Shown here: positions 41,824-51,684 of the stretch, in pieces | Numbering within the stretch: the first letter of the stretch is position 1 | Layout: every line of letters begins with the position of its first letter | Assembly: GCA_944386545.1 (NCBI GenBank) | Contig: CALXBK010000006.1 | Location: 20,595-84,594 of the forward strand | Source of the DNA: an uncultured Ruminiclostridium sp. | GTDB taxonomy: Bacteria > Bacillota > Clostridia > Oscillospirales > Ruminococcaceae | Direction: 5' to 3' | DNA length: 64,000 bases | Translations under genes and position numbers: made by a program | The notes under the pieces: model-generated | Database searches by the model: none | What the model was told of the DNA's origin: nothing | The model's input: the letters and a program-made list of their open reading frames with translations, nothing else

Positions 41824-44800
41824 GTGGAAGCGTTCCGCAATGAAGAAATAGCCGGCCTTTTGGGAGATTTTTATCAGGCGCACGCTAAAGATGACCGTGA
41901 GCTGATGGATCAATCTCTCATGAAAATGCAGAACCTGCTTTATACGGGAGAAGCCGACAGCACTCCGTTCAAGGAATATTTCAACTCCGTATTCAGCGGC
42001 AGAACGCCGTACAACGCTTCCCTCTCGGTAAGCGACTATCCCAAGGAGTCGATAATCCGCGAACTGCTGCAAAACACCTTCGGCTGTTACTACACAGAGC
42101 AGGATATAAAGGTACTTTTCAACTTTGAAAATGACGGAGAAATAAAGCTGACCTACAACGAGGACGGTTTTACTCTGGAGCAAATTCTTTACTATCTCAG
42201 TATAGGAAGAAGCGACGGCGACAAGATGAGAGAAGGTCGCTTCGGCGTAGGCTCAAAGAGCGTATTTATGAACGTAGAGTGGCTTAAGCTCCGTTCCAAC
42301 AACTTCTCCTTCAGAATAGCAAACGACGGCGGTATTCTCAAAATCAAAGAGCTTAACCTGACCGCACCCGTGTTCAAGGGTACTGAGATTGTATTCAAGG
42401 TAAGCCCCGAGGAGCATGCAAAAATCAAGGAAAACTTCGTCAATCTGACGCTCCACAAGGGAGAATATATCAATCTTGTCGAGTTCTGCTTCGCATTTAT
42501 AAGAAAGAAGCGTCTGGGCAGGTTCGGAGATACCGAAAACACCGAGCGCACCTTCAATGTAGCGGTTATGGACGTAGGCAAGCCGCTTGCGGTATACAAG
42601 ATAATCCGCTTCCAGAAATCTCCCGAGGACGATCCTACCGTTCGTTTCTTGCACAACGGAAAGAGCATAATCGAATTTATCTGGCATGAAAACGATGGCT
42701 TTGTATACCTTATTCCGTTTGCTGTTTCCGCTTCGCGCAGGGACGCTCTTGTAAGAGTGCTTTCGGATAAGTACAACTACTTCTCAACCTACGAGCTTAC
42801 CGGACTTATAAAATCCACGGGCGAGGACTTTATAAAGGAAAAGCTCTCGGCATTCTTTATAAGCGTGCCCAACTCCTATATCACCTCTCACAGAACGGGT
42901 ATCCGTCACGAGTGCGAGGAGGAGGTATCGGCGGCTATTTCCCGTGATATTTCTCTTATGATAGACAAGTATTCGGGTTACTTCATGCTTGAGCTTTTGC
43001 CGCGTACAAATTCGGACAAATATTATCTGCGTCCCAAGCACTATGTGTTTGAGTTCTTCAGCAATTACCTCGCAAACAGCTCCATGACAAGCGGGCTTGA
43101 TATAAAATTCCACAACTGCATTTCGTTGCTGTTGCCGGGAAAATCATATCCGATACCCTACGCGGAGCTTAAGGAGCTCGGCTTCTTCGCCACCGAGGAC
43201 AATGTTTCAAAGAAAGAGCATGAAAGCGGCTCGGCTTTCACCGAATACATAGAGGACCAGCTCAAAAAAATGCACGCCGATGTTGCGGAAATCCCCGAAA
43301 ACATTATAATGGCAAGCTACAACTGGTACGACGAGGAAACCGATGAAGGCGGCAGAGAGTTCTGCTACAACTTCAACTTTGACGGCAGGACCTATGTGCT
43401 TGACAGCGAAAAAAATCCCGCTATCAAGGATTTCGGCATAAGCTACGGCTTCAGAAGCATAGTCAGCTTAAAGCTCGGCAAGTACGTGGTAAATGACGCT
43501 GTTGCCGATGAAGAAGCATTGATAGGCGCATTCTCCCTGTTTGACGCCATGTACGGACAGGAATACCGTATCGGTATGAGATATTACCAGTTCAACGTGC
43601 ATTACCGCGACATCAGCCACAATTTTGATGTTGCCCGCATGACGGTAAACAATCTCAAGAGAATTTACGACTGCATTGTAGCTCACAAGAATGTGTTTGA
43701 AAACCATCAGATTTACAATGAAGTTATAAATATGCTGATAAACAGCTTTACACAGGGTAAGGACACCATGACCTTTCTGCGTGAGATGAAGAGCCAGGGC
43801 TGTGACATCACGCTCCAGCTTGACATCAACAAGAAGTTCCGCTTTGCGGCATACGGCAAGCAGTTTATGATTCCCTCGACAATCACTAACGTCGATTTGC
43901 TTGAGATTATCGGAGATGTATATTCTCTTATCAACTGCGGTATGTTCAACGGCCGTGTGTTTGACTTCCCGTTTGCAAAGTCAGGCTTCTCGTTTGAAAA
44001 GGCTGTGCTGATGAGCATGCTCAGAAACTACAACCTCACCGATGAGAAGGTTTCGTCAATTATCCCCAACCTCTATGTGTGCGACCTCAAGATTGCCCGC
44101 ATTGCGCTTTTGGGTGAGGGCGACAAGATTATCCGCATCATTGACATCGACGAGCCAATCTCCGATGACGAGCGCTCAAAAGTTTCAAAGTACGTGATAC
44201 TGCGCGACGATCTTTCCAAGCCCGAATTTTCAAAGTATGTGGAATACCTGCTGATAGGACAGAATGAAAATGTTTTAAGCCAGTTCTATTCCAGCACAGA
44301 GGAGCCCAACCAGGTGCTTCTCGACCAAATTCCGTACTATTACAAGCCTCTTCCCTCTATCACCGCTTCGGAGCTTAGCTTCATGAGAGAGCAGTACAAG
44401 AAGATAAGAGAGCTTTCCAACCTGCGTATTTACCGCAACTATTTTGCAAAGGACATCAACGGTACGCTTTTCGGCTACGGCGGAAGCTGTTCTTGCTGCG
44501 GATATGAGTCCAGCATTATAAACAACTTCGTAATCAAGAGCTTTGAAGTCGGTCTGTTCAACGACGATAAAGAAGAAAACTTCAAGTTCTCTCTGTATAT
44601 GTGCGCTAATGATTCTTACGCCGCAAGCGGCTGGATTATTGACGACATCAGCATCGGCGGTATGGTTCCTTTCGTGTGGCTAAACGAAATTACCTCCTGC
44701 GATGTAATCCCGCCCGAATTTCTGCTGTGTACCATCAAGTATCGCTCACAGCTCACTTATGACATCATAGGAAGCGAGCATACACAGGGCTCAGGTGCAA

Positions 44801-44919
44801 TGGAGAGCGTCAGCGACGGCGAGCAAAAGGTTATGGATATTGTGCTTTCACCGCTTATGGTTGCAAAGTGGATTGAGGATAACCTCTCAGGCGAATACGA
44901 AGCAAAGACAAACGAATAA
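41824..44919 (+). CDS. large GHKL (Hsp90-like) ATPase
   Basis: A 1031-residue protein with an N-terminal GHKL ATP-binding domain: N box E80-LLQ-N84, G1 box NEDGF (112-116) and G2 box EGRFGVGSKSVF (137-148). The remaining ~850 residues are not recognised. Near residues 889-893 a CSCCG cluster is followed by a Cys at 927 in LYMCAND, a pattern that resembles a decayed treble-clef zinc finger of the HNH type. The layout (GHKL plus long C-terminal region) recalls Hsp90/sacsin-like and MutL-like proteins, some of which are found in bacterial defence systems beside helicases. Here the partner gene encodes a degenerate SNF2-like protein. It starts at GTG; 1 nt separates the two genes. It ends with a strong terminator. 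Confidence 0.72.
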   Translation: MEAFRNEEIAGLLGDFYQAHAKDDRELMDQSLMKMQNLLYTGEADSTPFKEYFNSVFSGRTPYNASLSVSDYPKESIIRELLQNTFGCYYTEQDIKVLFNFENDGEIKLTYNEDGFTLEQILYYLSIGRSDGDKMREGRFGVGSKSVFMNVEWLKLRSNNFSFRIANDGGILKIKELNLTAPVFKGTEIVFKVSPEEHAKIKENFVNLTLHKGEYINLVEFCFAFIRKKRLGRFGDTENTERTFNVAVMDVGKPLAVYKIIRFQKSPEDDPTVRFLHNGKSIIEFIWHENDGFVYLIPFAVSASRRDALVRVLSDKYNYFSTYELTGLIKSTGEDFIKEKLSAFFISVPNSYITSHRTGIRHECEEEVSAAISRDISLMIDKYSGYFMLELLPRTNSDKYYLRPKHYVFEFFSNYLANSSMTSGLDIKFHNCISLLLPGKSYPIPYAELKELGFFATEDNVSKKEHESGSAFTEYIEDQLKKMHADVAEIPENIIMASYNWYDEETDEGGREFCYNFNFDGRTYVLDSEKNPAIKDFGISYGFRSIVSLKLGKYVVNDAVADEEALIGAFSLFDAMYGQEYRIGMRYYQFNVHYRDISHNFDVARMTVNNLKRIYDCIVAHKNVFENHQIYNEVINMLINSFTQGKDTMTFLREMKSQGCDITLQLDINKKFRFAAYGKQFMIPSTITNVDLLEIIGDVYSLINCGMFNGRVFDFPFAKSGFSFEKAVLMSMLRNYNLTDEKVSSIIPNLYVCDLKIARIALLGEGDKIIRIIDIDEPISDDERSKVSKYVILRDDLSKPEFSKYVEYLLIGQNENVLSQFYSSTEEPNQVLLDQIPYYYKPLPSITASELSFMREQYKKIRELSNLRIYRNYFAKDINGTLFGYGGSCSCCGYESSIINNFVIKSFEVGLFNDDKEENFKFSLYMCANDSYAASGWIIDDISIGGMVPFVWLNEITSCDVIPPEFLLCTIKYRSQLTYDIIGSEHTQGSGAMESVSDGEQKVMDIVLSPLMVAKWIEDNLSGEYEAKTNE

Positions 44920-44925
44920 AACCAA

Positions 44926-44955
44926 AACCGCACATCAAATGATGTGCGGTTTTTT
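44926..44955 (+). terminator. terminator of the SNF2-like/GHKL operon
   Basis: AACCGCACATC-aaat-GATGTGCGGTT followed by TTTT, 6 bp after the stop. Confidence 0.92.
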
Positions 44956-44970
44956 CCGTTATTTACAACA

Positions 44971-44999
44971 CAAAATCCCCGACCGTAAAGATCGGGGAT
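44971..44999 (-). terminator. enolase terminator
   Basis: ATCCCCGA/TCGGGGAT stem (44975-44999); on the minus strand it is followed by TTTTGTG. Confidence 0.85.
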
Positions 45000-45032
45000 A
45001 ATTTGCTTAATTAAAGCTGTGAGGATAAACGA

Positions 45033-46471
<1,439 letters not shown>

Positions 46472-46621
46472 GGGTAATTTTGCCTTAATGCAAATAAAAT
46501 AAACGACATTCTGCAACCGCCGATTTTACAAAAAACTTCCTCGTATTCAGTTCAAAAAATGCCTTGCTTTAAACACAAATCTGCCGGAAAATTTCCGGCA
46601 GATTTAAAACTATTCTGTTAA

Positions 46622-48400
46622 TTAAAGGTCGAAAAAGCCGCCTGTTTCACTGCTCATCTCATCGTCCTCTTTATCGTCGCCTACGCCCTCAAGCATCTTC
46701 ATATCCCATGAAGGATCGTACTGTGCGTTGTTGGTGTTGATGTTGTCGTTCATCCCGCCGAGCATGGAGGAGTAGTCGGACATATCAATCTTTTCGTCCT
46801 TGGCAGGCTTGTCGGAGATCTGAACAGGCTCATCGTCAAACGATGAAGTCATGCCGTCGTCATCAACGGGCTTCTTGGCCTTCGGTGCGGGTGCGGGCAT
46901 GGAGTCGGAAATATCGTTCATCTGAAGCTCAAGATCACGCCACGGATCGTTGGGGAGAGGATCCTTTCCTGCAACGCCCATAGAACGGCTCTCGTTGAGC
47001 TTTTCCTTATTCCGGTTTCTCGGTCTTTCGTCTTTTGCTTCAGCGGGAGCAGCCACATCGGGAGTGGTATCAAGCAAATCTGAAAAATCGTCGTCCGAGG
47101 CTGACGCCGCGGGTTCTTCCGCAACTGCTTCAACGGCAGGCTCATTGTCTGCTATAAGAGATGAGAAGTCATCGTCCTCAGCATATTCTGCAACGGGCTC
47201 TGCAATCGGTTCAGGTTCATCGTCCGCCATGAGGTCTGCAAAGTCATTATCTGCGCTGTCAGTATTTGCCGCGCCCGGCTGTGCCGATACCGTCTCCATA
47301 ACAAGATCGTCCACATCGGTTATTTCAACCGCAACAGGCTCCTGCTCTACAAGCTCAGTAAAGTCACCCTCTGTAAGAATATCATCGGAAGCGGAAACGT
47401 CTGCGACGACAGACATATCATCGGAAGAAACAGACGCAACGGATGACAGCAAGCCGTTATCGGGCATTACAAACAAATCTTCCTCGTCCTGTTCATCATC
47501 GTCCTGCTTTGCTGCGGGTGCAGGCGCAACTACATTGAGAGTAAAGCTGTAAGGCTCAACCGTCATAGGCTCGTACTGTGCAAGCTCGCTTGCGTCAAAT
47601 CCTGCTATTCTTTCAAGCTCGCTCTTAGCCTCTGCAATTTCTTCATCATCGGAAAGGAGTACCGCCTCGGCAGGCTCTTCGGGCTGAACGCTTGCCGCTT
47701 TGTCAGCCGCAGTCCTTACAGCCGCAGATACAGCCTCTTTTATTTGTGCCGAAAGCTCTTCAAGCAGCTTTGCAACATCAATCGCGGGTGCGGCAGCAGG
47801 CTGTGCCTTAACGCCCTCAACAAGCTTGTCTGCCTTTTCAAGCACAAACTGCTTATAGTCGTATGCCTTGTTTACTGTATCTGAAAAATAAGCCTTTGCC
47901 GCTGTGATAATCTGCGCCGCCTTATTCTGTGCGTCTGCTATTATCGCATTTGCGTCATTGCTCGCCTTTGCGGAAAGCTCGGCAAGCTGTGCCTCGTCAA
48001 TTGTTGCAGACGCAGTCTTTGCCTTTGCCAGCTTCTTTGCGGTGTTGCTCTTATATGCCGAATAGTCGTCGGAGAGCGCCTTATATTTATCCTGCAAAAC
48101 CATAAGCTCTTTCTCAATCTGTGCGTGCTTACGCCTTTCGTCGAGAATTTGCTTTCTGCTTTCGATAATTTGTGCGTCAAGCTCATGCTTCTTTGCTTCA
48201 AGCTCTTTCTGGAGATCTTCGTCGTTCTTTTCGTGCTGCTTCTCCTCAAGTGCCTTTTTGAGCTGCTCGTTTTCTTCCTGTAACGCCTTGCGGACCTTGT
48301 TATGCTGTACTATGTACGCCATAACCTCGTTCTTGTCAAAGCCTAACGGCGCCGTCTTAAATTCGCCGTTGGTAGCCGCCTGCTTTTTTTGTTCAGCCAT
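46622..48400 (-). CDS. DivIVA-like coiled-coil protein with acidic C-terminal region
   Basis: A 592-residue protein. The N-terminus contains KTAPLGFDKNEVMAYIVQHN, similar to the membrane-binding start of DivIVA/GpsB (GYDxxEVDxFI). A long coiled coil (about residues 35-200) is rich in Glu, Lys and Leu. An Ala/Glu-rich middle follows, then a strongly acidic, Asp/Ser-rich disordered region with repeated DDDFSDL/DNDFADLM motifs (about 290-450), ending in a short MSSETGGFFDL tail. It may be a cell pole or division scaffold that recruits partners through the acidic repeats; that is inference. It has a promoter at 48436-48464, and is followed by eno on the same strand. Confidence 0.7.
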   Translation of the reverse strand: MAEQKKQAATNGEFKTAPLGFDKNEVMAYIVQHNKVRKALQEENEQLKKALEEKQHEKNDEDLQKELEAKKHELDAQIIESRKQILDERRKHAQIEKELMVLQDKYKALSDDYSAYKSNTAKKLAKAKTASATIDEAQLAELSAKASNDANAIIADAQNKAAQIITAAKAYFSDTVNKAYDYKQFVLEKADKLVEGVKAQPAAAPAIDVAKLLEELSAQIKEAVSAAVRTAADKAASVQPEEPAEAVLLSDDEEIAEAKSELERIAGFDASELAQYEPMTVEPYSFTLNVVAPAPAAKQDDDEQDEEDLFVMPDNGLLSSVASVSSDDMSVVADVSASDDILTEGDFTELVEQEPVAVEITDVDDLVMETVSAQPGAANTDSADNDFADLMADDEPEPIAEPVAEYAEDDDFSSLIADNEPAVEAVAEEPAASASDDDFSDLLDTTPDVAAPAEAKDERPRNRNKEKLNESRSMGVAGKDPLPNDPWRDLELQMNDISDSMPAPAPKAKKPVDDDGMTSSFDDEPVQISDKPAKDEKIDMSDYSSMLGGMNDNINTNNAQYDPSWDMKMLEGVGDDKEDDEMSSETGGFFDL

Positions 48401-48435
48401 TTGGAATTACCCCCTGAAGTAAACTTACTTCTATT

Positions 48436-48464
48436 ATTATAGCAAAATTTTTTTTACAATTCAA
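48436..48464 (-). promoter_or_regulatory. promoter of the DivIVA-like gene
   Basis: On the minus strand TTGAAT (48459-48464), 17-bp spacer, TATAAT (48436-48441), about 35 bp before the start codon. Confidence 0.75.
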
Positions 48465-48540
48465 TAGTGATTTGTAAATTATTTATATAAAATTTCACAA
48501 ATCGTGCATTTATCACAATATTGTACCGAATTTTTTTACA

Positions 48541-48682
48541 TAGTGTCTGCTCAACAACTGAAAAAGCACGCAGAAGCTTTGCTTCGGAGTACTTTTTCAG
48601 TTGTTGTGGCAAGGATTTTCAGCTAAAACGTCAAAAATCCTTGCACCTTGCCGCCCGTTAGCGGCGGCAAAAGCAGACACTA
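48541..48682. repeat. 142-bp element with perfect 11-bp inverted ends and three inner arms
   Basis: TAGTGTCTGCT (48541-48551) and AGCAGACACTA (48672-48682) are perfect inverted ends. Inside lie three perfect or near-perfect arms: CAACAACTGAAAAAG/CTTTTTCAGTTGTTG (about 48552-48606), GCAAGGATTTT/AAAATCCTTGC (48609-48644) and TTGCCGCC/GGCGGCAA (48648-48670). The fold is a closing stem with a three-arm cloverleaf, but it is not a tRNA: no anticodon or T-loop pattern fits. No gene is present. Confidence 0.8.
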
Positions 48683-48689
48683 ATCAGGA

Positions 48690-48785
48690 AGTACGGCACA
48701 AATCTTTGATTTGTTTCTCTGAAAATCCCGGTTTACAGGATTTTCAGCCAATAACTGCCCGAAGGGCAGTTATTTAGTATGTACT
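48690..48785. repeat. adjacent second multi-hairpin element
   Basis: The ends AGTAC and GTACT enclose three stems: CAAATC-ttt-GATTTG, CTGAAAATCC/GGATTTTCAG, and ATAACTGCCC-gaa-GGGCAGTTAT. All are perfect. It directly follows the 48541-48682 element with the same general plan but different sequence. Confidence 0.65.
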
Positions 48786-48790
48786 ACATA

Positions 48791-48828
48791 TAAAAGAAAT
48801 CCGCCTGCAACTTTCACATTCAGGCGGA
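48791..48828 (-). terminator. proC terminator
   Basis: CCGCCTG (48801-48807) pairs with CAGGCGG (48821-48827); on the minus strand it is followed by ATTTCTTTTA. Confidence 0.75.
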
Positions 48829-48846
48829 ATATTGAACGATTTTTAG

Positions 48847-48892
48847 GGCTGCACCGTTCAAAGCCGAAAGGCAAGCTTTGTGCGGTGTTGCC
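48847..48892. repeat. short inverted-repeat element at the proC 3' end
   Basis: GGCTGCACCGTTCAAAGC (48847-48864) and GCTTTGTGCGGTGTTGCC (48875-48892) pair over 14 of 18 bp. The TGTTGCC end matches the 11513-11684 element beside copZ, so this looks like a compact relative. It lies 4 bp from the proC stop codon. Confidence 0.6.
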
Positions 48893-48896
48893 TGAA

Positions 48897-49694
48897 TTAT
48901 TTTTTTGCAAGCTCATAGGCTCTTGCGGTGCAGGCCTCGCAGCATTTGCCGACCGTCTGTGTAAGGTTGCCCTCGTACAGCTTTTCAAGTCCGGCTATCG
49001 TTGTGCCGCCGGGAGAAGAAACCTGCTTTATAAGCTCATCTATGGTCATACCCGAATCGGTGAGCATTTTCGCCGAGCCCTCAAGTGATTTTGCGAACAG
49101 CCTGAGTGCGGCTGTTTCATCTATTCCCACGGTTTTTGCATATTCCGTAAAGCCCTTTGCAAAGAGGTAGATAAATGCGGGAGAGCTTCCGTTTATCGCA
49201 ATTATCTCCTTCATTTTGCTTATAGGAACCTCCTGCGCTATACCGCAGCTTTCGATAACGGATTTTGCAACGGCAAATTCCTCGTCGCTTACCCCGTCTG
49301 CCCTCGCTATTGCGCTCGCACCGAGTCCGAGCATCATGGGAGTATTGGGCATAACGAGCACAACCTTTGCAGCGGGAAGAGTTTTACTGCGGATAAAATC
49401 CTCGGATATTCCCGCACAGATTGAGATGATAACCTTATTGCGGGTAAATTCCCCTGCCGCCGCCGAAAGCACCTCGCCGAGCGTTTGCGGCTTTACCGCA
49501 AGCAGAATGTAATCATTCTCACGCACAAGCTGTGCCTCGCTCGTGCAGGGCTTAACCGAGAACGCCGACAGCGCTTCGAGCTTTGCCGTATCCTTATCGT
49601 AAGCCGAAACGCTTATATCCATACCGGAGGCGTTAATGCCCCTCATTATTGCGCTTCCCATGTTTCCCGCACCTAAAAAACCCAGCTTCGTCAT
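48897..49694 (-). CDS. proC: pyrroline-5-carboxylate reductase
   Basis: A 265-residue ProC (EC 1.5.1.2), last step of proline synthesis. It has the N-terminal Rossmann motif LGFLGAGNMGSAIMRGI, KPQTLGEVLSAAAGEF, VLVMPNTPMMLGLG, and the C-terminal helical domain with SSPGGTTIAGLEKLYEG near the family signature. It belongs to the pathway of the proBA pair at 1.3-3.4 kb, but is placed here downstream of the folate transporter gene (68 nt). Start ATG with a weakly spaced AAAGGAACGG site. Confidence 0.96.
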   Translation of the reverse strand: MTKLGFLGAGNMGSAIMRGINASGMDISVSAYDKDTAKLEALSAFSVKPCTSEAQLVRENDYILLAVKPQTLGEVLSAAAGEFTRNKVIISICAGISEDFIRSKTLPAAKVVLVMPNTPMMLGLGASAIARADGVSDEEFAVAKSVIESCGIAQEVPISKMKEIIAINGSSPAFIYLFAKGFTEYAKTVGIDETAALRLFAKSLEGSAKMLTDSGMTIDELIKQVSSPGGTTIAGLEKLYEGNLTQTVGKCCEACTARAYELAKK

Positions 49695-49729
49695 ATTTGT
49701 TCAACCGTTCCTTTCAATTGCCGTATATT

Positions 49730-49755
49730 TTCAATAAGGGGCTTGCCCCGTCATT
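49730..49755 (-). repeat. truncated cloverleaf-like repeat (TTGAA end only)
   Basis: TTCAATAAGGGGCTTGCCCC then GTCATT, the same 26-bp tail unit as at 14846. It lies 6 bp after the folT stop, in the same relative orientation. Hairpin GGGGC-tt-GCCCC. Confidence 0.65.
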
Positions 49756-49761
49756 ATAATT

Positions 49762-50391
49762 TTATTTTGCTATTGTGTGCTTTCTGAACGCCGCACGGTA
49801 TGCCACAGCCACGGGGTACAGCACCGCAAGCAGTATGAACACCTCAATTGGGAGCAGCACTGCATTCTTGACAATTCTTTCACCCATCTTCACGAGAATG
49901 GCATCGGGAGCGATAATTCTCATAAGCACCATTGCGAATGTGTTCATAACCACATTGCAGATAAGATTAACCGTGAGCTTTGCACAGAAAATTCTCAGAA
50001 CCTGTATTCCGTTTTTCTTCACCGCGTCAAAAAACGCCGACGAGGAGAAAAGCTCAATCTTTGCGGGATTAAGCCTGTACAGGAATATGCCGTAGATGAC
50101 ACCCGCCGTAAGCTCCACCACGGTAAAAATCGGAGAAAATGCTCCGGTGGGCTTTACCAGAAAGCCCAGTACATCCGTCGCTATTCCCGCAAGCCCTGCA
50201 ACCACCGGTCCGTAAAGCATACCGATAGAAGCAAGACCGATAAAGGAAAAACTGATTTTAAGGGTTTCGGTCGGCTGGATAAGCAAGAACTTCAAAGCAA
50301 CCGAAACACCTATCAGAAGCGCTGTTACTGTAAGACAGCGCAAGGATTTCAGCTCACAGAGCGAATCCCTGAAATTACGAAAAAACGCCAT
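49762..50391 (-). CDS. folT: ECF-type folate transporter S component
   Basis: A 209-residue membrane protein with six predicted helices. Motifs LTVTALLIGVSVALKFLLI and LIGLASIGMLYGPVVAGLAGIATDVLGFLV are typical of the substrate-binding S component of energy-coupling factor folate transporters. It would work with a shared ECF ATPase/T-component module encoded elsewhere. The start is the ATG at 50391, directly after AAGGAGG; an earlier one is unsupported. A tetrahydrofolate riboswitch in its leader strongly supports folate as the substrate. It is followed by proC on the same strand. Confidence 0.9.
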   Translation of the reverse strand: MAFFRNFRDSLCELKSLRCLTVTALLIGVSVALKFLLIQPTETLKISFSFIGLASIGMLYGPVVAGLAGIATDVLGFLVKPTGAFSPIFTVVELTAGVIYGIFLYRLNPAKIELFSSSAFFDAVKKNGIQVLRIFCAKLTVNLICNVVMNTFAMVLMRIIAPDAILVKMGERIVKNAVLLPIEVFILLAVLYPVAVAYRAAFRKHTIAK

Positions 50392-50464
50392 ATTTACCTC
50401 CTTAAATGCAATTCCACGCAATCGCATAATTCGGGATAAATACGGCGGTTATCTCTATTTATGC

Positions 50465-50560
50465 AACAGCGAGATGCGGAAAATGCACCGCCACCGCAAT
50501 GGTGTTCGTCCTAAGGACAACTCCCCGTCCCTTAGGCACTTAACGCGCATAATCCTACTC
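50465..50560 (-). promoter_or_regulatory. tetrahydrofolate (THF) riboswitch in the folT leader
   Basis: The minus-strand leader contains GCGCGTTAAGTG, GGGACGGGGAGTTGTC, then ACGAACACC and GGTGGCGGTGCATTTTCCGC. The order and the conserved cores (CGUUAAGUG, GGGA..GUUGUC, ACGAAC, GCGGUG..CCGC) match the known THF riboswitch upstream of folT. It ends about 75 nt before the start codon, in keeping with control of folate uptake by intracellular THF. The fold was judged by eye. Confidence 0.82.
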
Positions 50561-50619
50561 TGTTTTTCCGCTTTTGCGGTTTTTTTATATGTGAAAGGCG
50601 TAAGCCCTGTCACCGATTA

Positions 50620-51579
50620 TCAGAAGCTGATTTCGTTTGCAATTCTGTACAGCTCATGCTCAAATTCCTTAGTCATCTTGAGCGCCTTCTGAATGTCGTA
50701 ATCAACTACTTGATTGTTCTGAATTCCGACAACTCTGTTGCCGATACCCTTTGAAAGCAGGTCAACAGCATAATAACCGAGCTGACTTGCCACAATTCTG
50801 TCTCTTACTGTGGGGCTTCCGCCTCTCTGTACGTGACCGAGAATGGTTGCACGGCTTTCAACGCCGGTTGCCTGTTCAATCTGCTTTGCAATCTGCTCGG
50901 AGTTGCCGATACCCTCTGCAACTACGATAATGAAATGATGCTTGCCGCTTGCTCTTGCGTTCTGGATTTTTGCAATTACATCTTGCATAGTATAAGGCTC
51001 TTCCTGGGTGATTATATAGGTTGCACCGCAGGCAATACCTGTGTTAAGAGCAATGTAGCCGGCATTTCTGCCCATAACCTCTACTATGGAGCATCTGTCG
51101 TGTGACTGTGCGGTGTCGCGCAGCTTGTCAACCATCTCCATAGCGGTGTTCATAGCTGTATCGTAACCGATTGTGTACTCAGTCATGGAAATATCGTTGT
51201 CGATTGTTCCGGGTACGCCTACGCAGAGAATACCTCTTGCGGATAGGTCAGCCGCACCTCTGAAGGAGCCGTCGCCGCCTACTACAACTATACCCTCAAT
51301 GCCGTTTTCGATACAGGTATGCTTTGCCTTCTGAAGGCCCTCCTCGTATCTGAACTCAGCACATCTTGCTGTATAAAGCATTGTACCGCCTCTCTGGATT
51401 ATATCGGACACGCTTCTTACGGTAAGGGGGATAATATCGCCGCTGATAAGACCGTTGTAACCTCTTAAAACTCCTACTACCTCCATACCCTTAGCGATAG
51501 CCGATCTTGTTACCGCGCGGATTACCGCATTCATGCCCGGTGCATCGCCGCCGCTTGTTAATACGCCTATTTTCTTCAT
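50620..51579 (-). CDS. pfkA: ATP-dependent 6-phosphofructokinase
   Basis: A 319-residue PfkA (EC 2.7.1.11), the committed step of glycolysis. MKKIGVLTSGGDAPGMNAVIRA is the ATP-site start; GGDGSFRGA, GVPGTIDNDI (catalytic Asp), MGRNAGYIALNTGIA and HVQRGGSPTVRDR are all present. The expected ATP-type Gly in the GGDGS motif suggests ATP rather than pyrophosphate as donor. I use the ATG at 51579 (after AAGGAAG), which gives the usual 319-residue length. A likely own promoter lies at 51634-51662; it also follows dnaE on the same strand. Confidence 0.97.
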   Translation of the reverse strand: MKKIGVLTSGGDAPGMNAVIRAVTRSAIAKGMEVVGVLRGYNGLISGDIIPLTVRSVSDIIQRGGTMLYTARCAEFRYEEGLQKAKHTCIENGIEGIVVVGGDGSFRGAADLSARGILCVGVPGTIDNDISMTEYTIGYDTAMNTAMEMVDKLRDTAQSHDRCSIVEVMGRNAGYIALNTGIACGATYIITQEEPYTMQDVIAKIQNARASGKHHFIIVVAEGIGNSEQIAKQIEQATGVESRATILGHVQRGGSPTVRDRIVASQLGYYAVDLLSKGIGNRVVGIQNNQVVDYDIQKALKMTKEFEHELYRIANEISF

Positions 51580-51633
51580 ATATCGTACTTCCTTTCCGCA
51601 GAGTTTCACCTCTGATTTATTTACACACTGTTT

Positions 51634-51662
51634 AGTTTACTCCTAAATAGCGTTTAAGTCAA
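51634..51662 (-). promoter_or_regulatory. pfkA promoter
   Basis: On the minus strand TTGACT (51657-51662), 17-bp spacer, TAAACT (51634-51639), between dnaE and pfkA. Confidence 0.65.
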
Positions 51663-51684
51663 GAGGAAATTTCATTTTTTCGAT

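Noticed and set aside
48541..48682. Cloverleaf-shaped element considered as a tRNA or tRNA remnant
   Set aside because: It is 142 bp, has no anticodon loop, T-loop sequence or CCA-type end, and its arms are far too long.
50568..50586. CCGC-tttt-GCGG followed by seven Ts as a plus-strand terminator
   Set aside because: The stem is only 4 bp and there is no plus-strand gene upstream; on the strand of pfkA and folT it lacks a T-tract.
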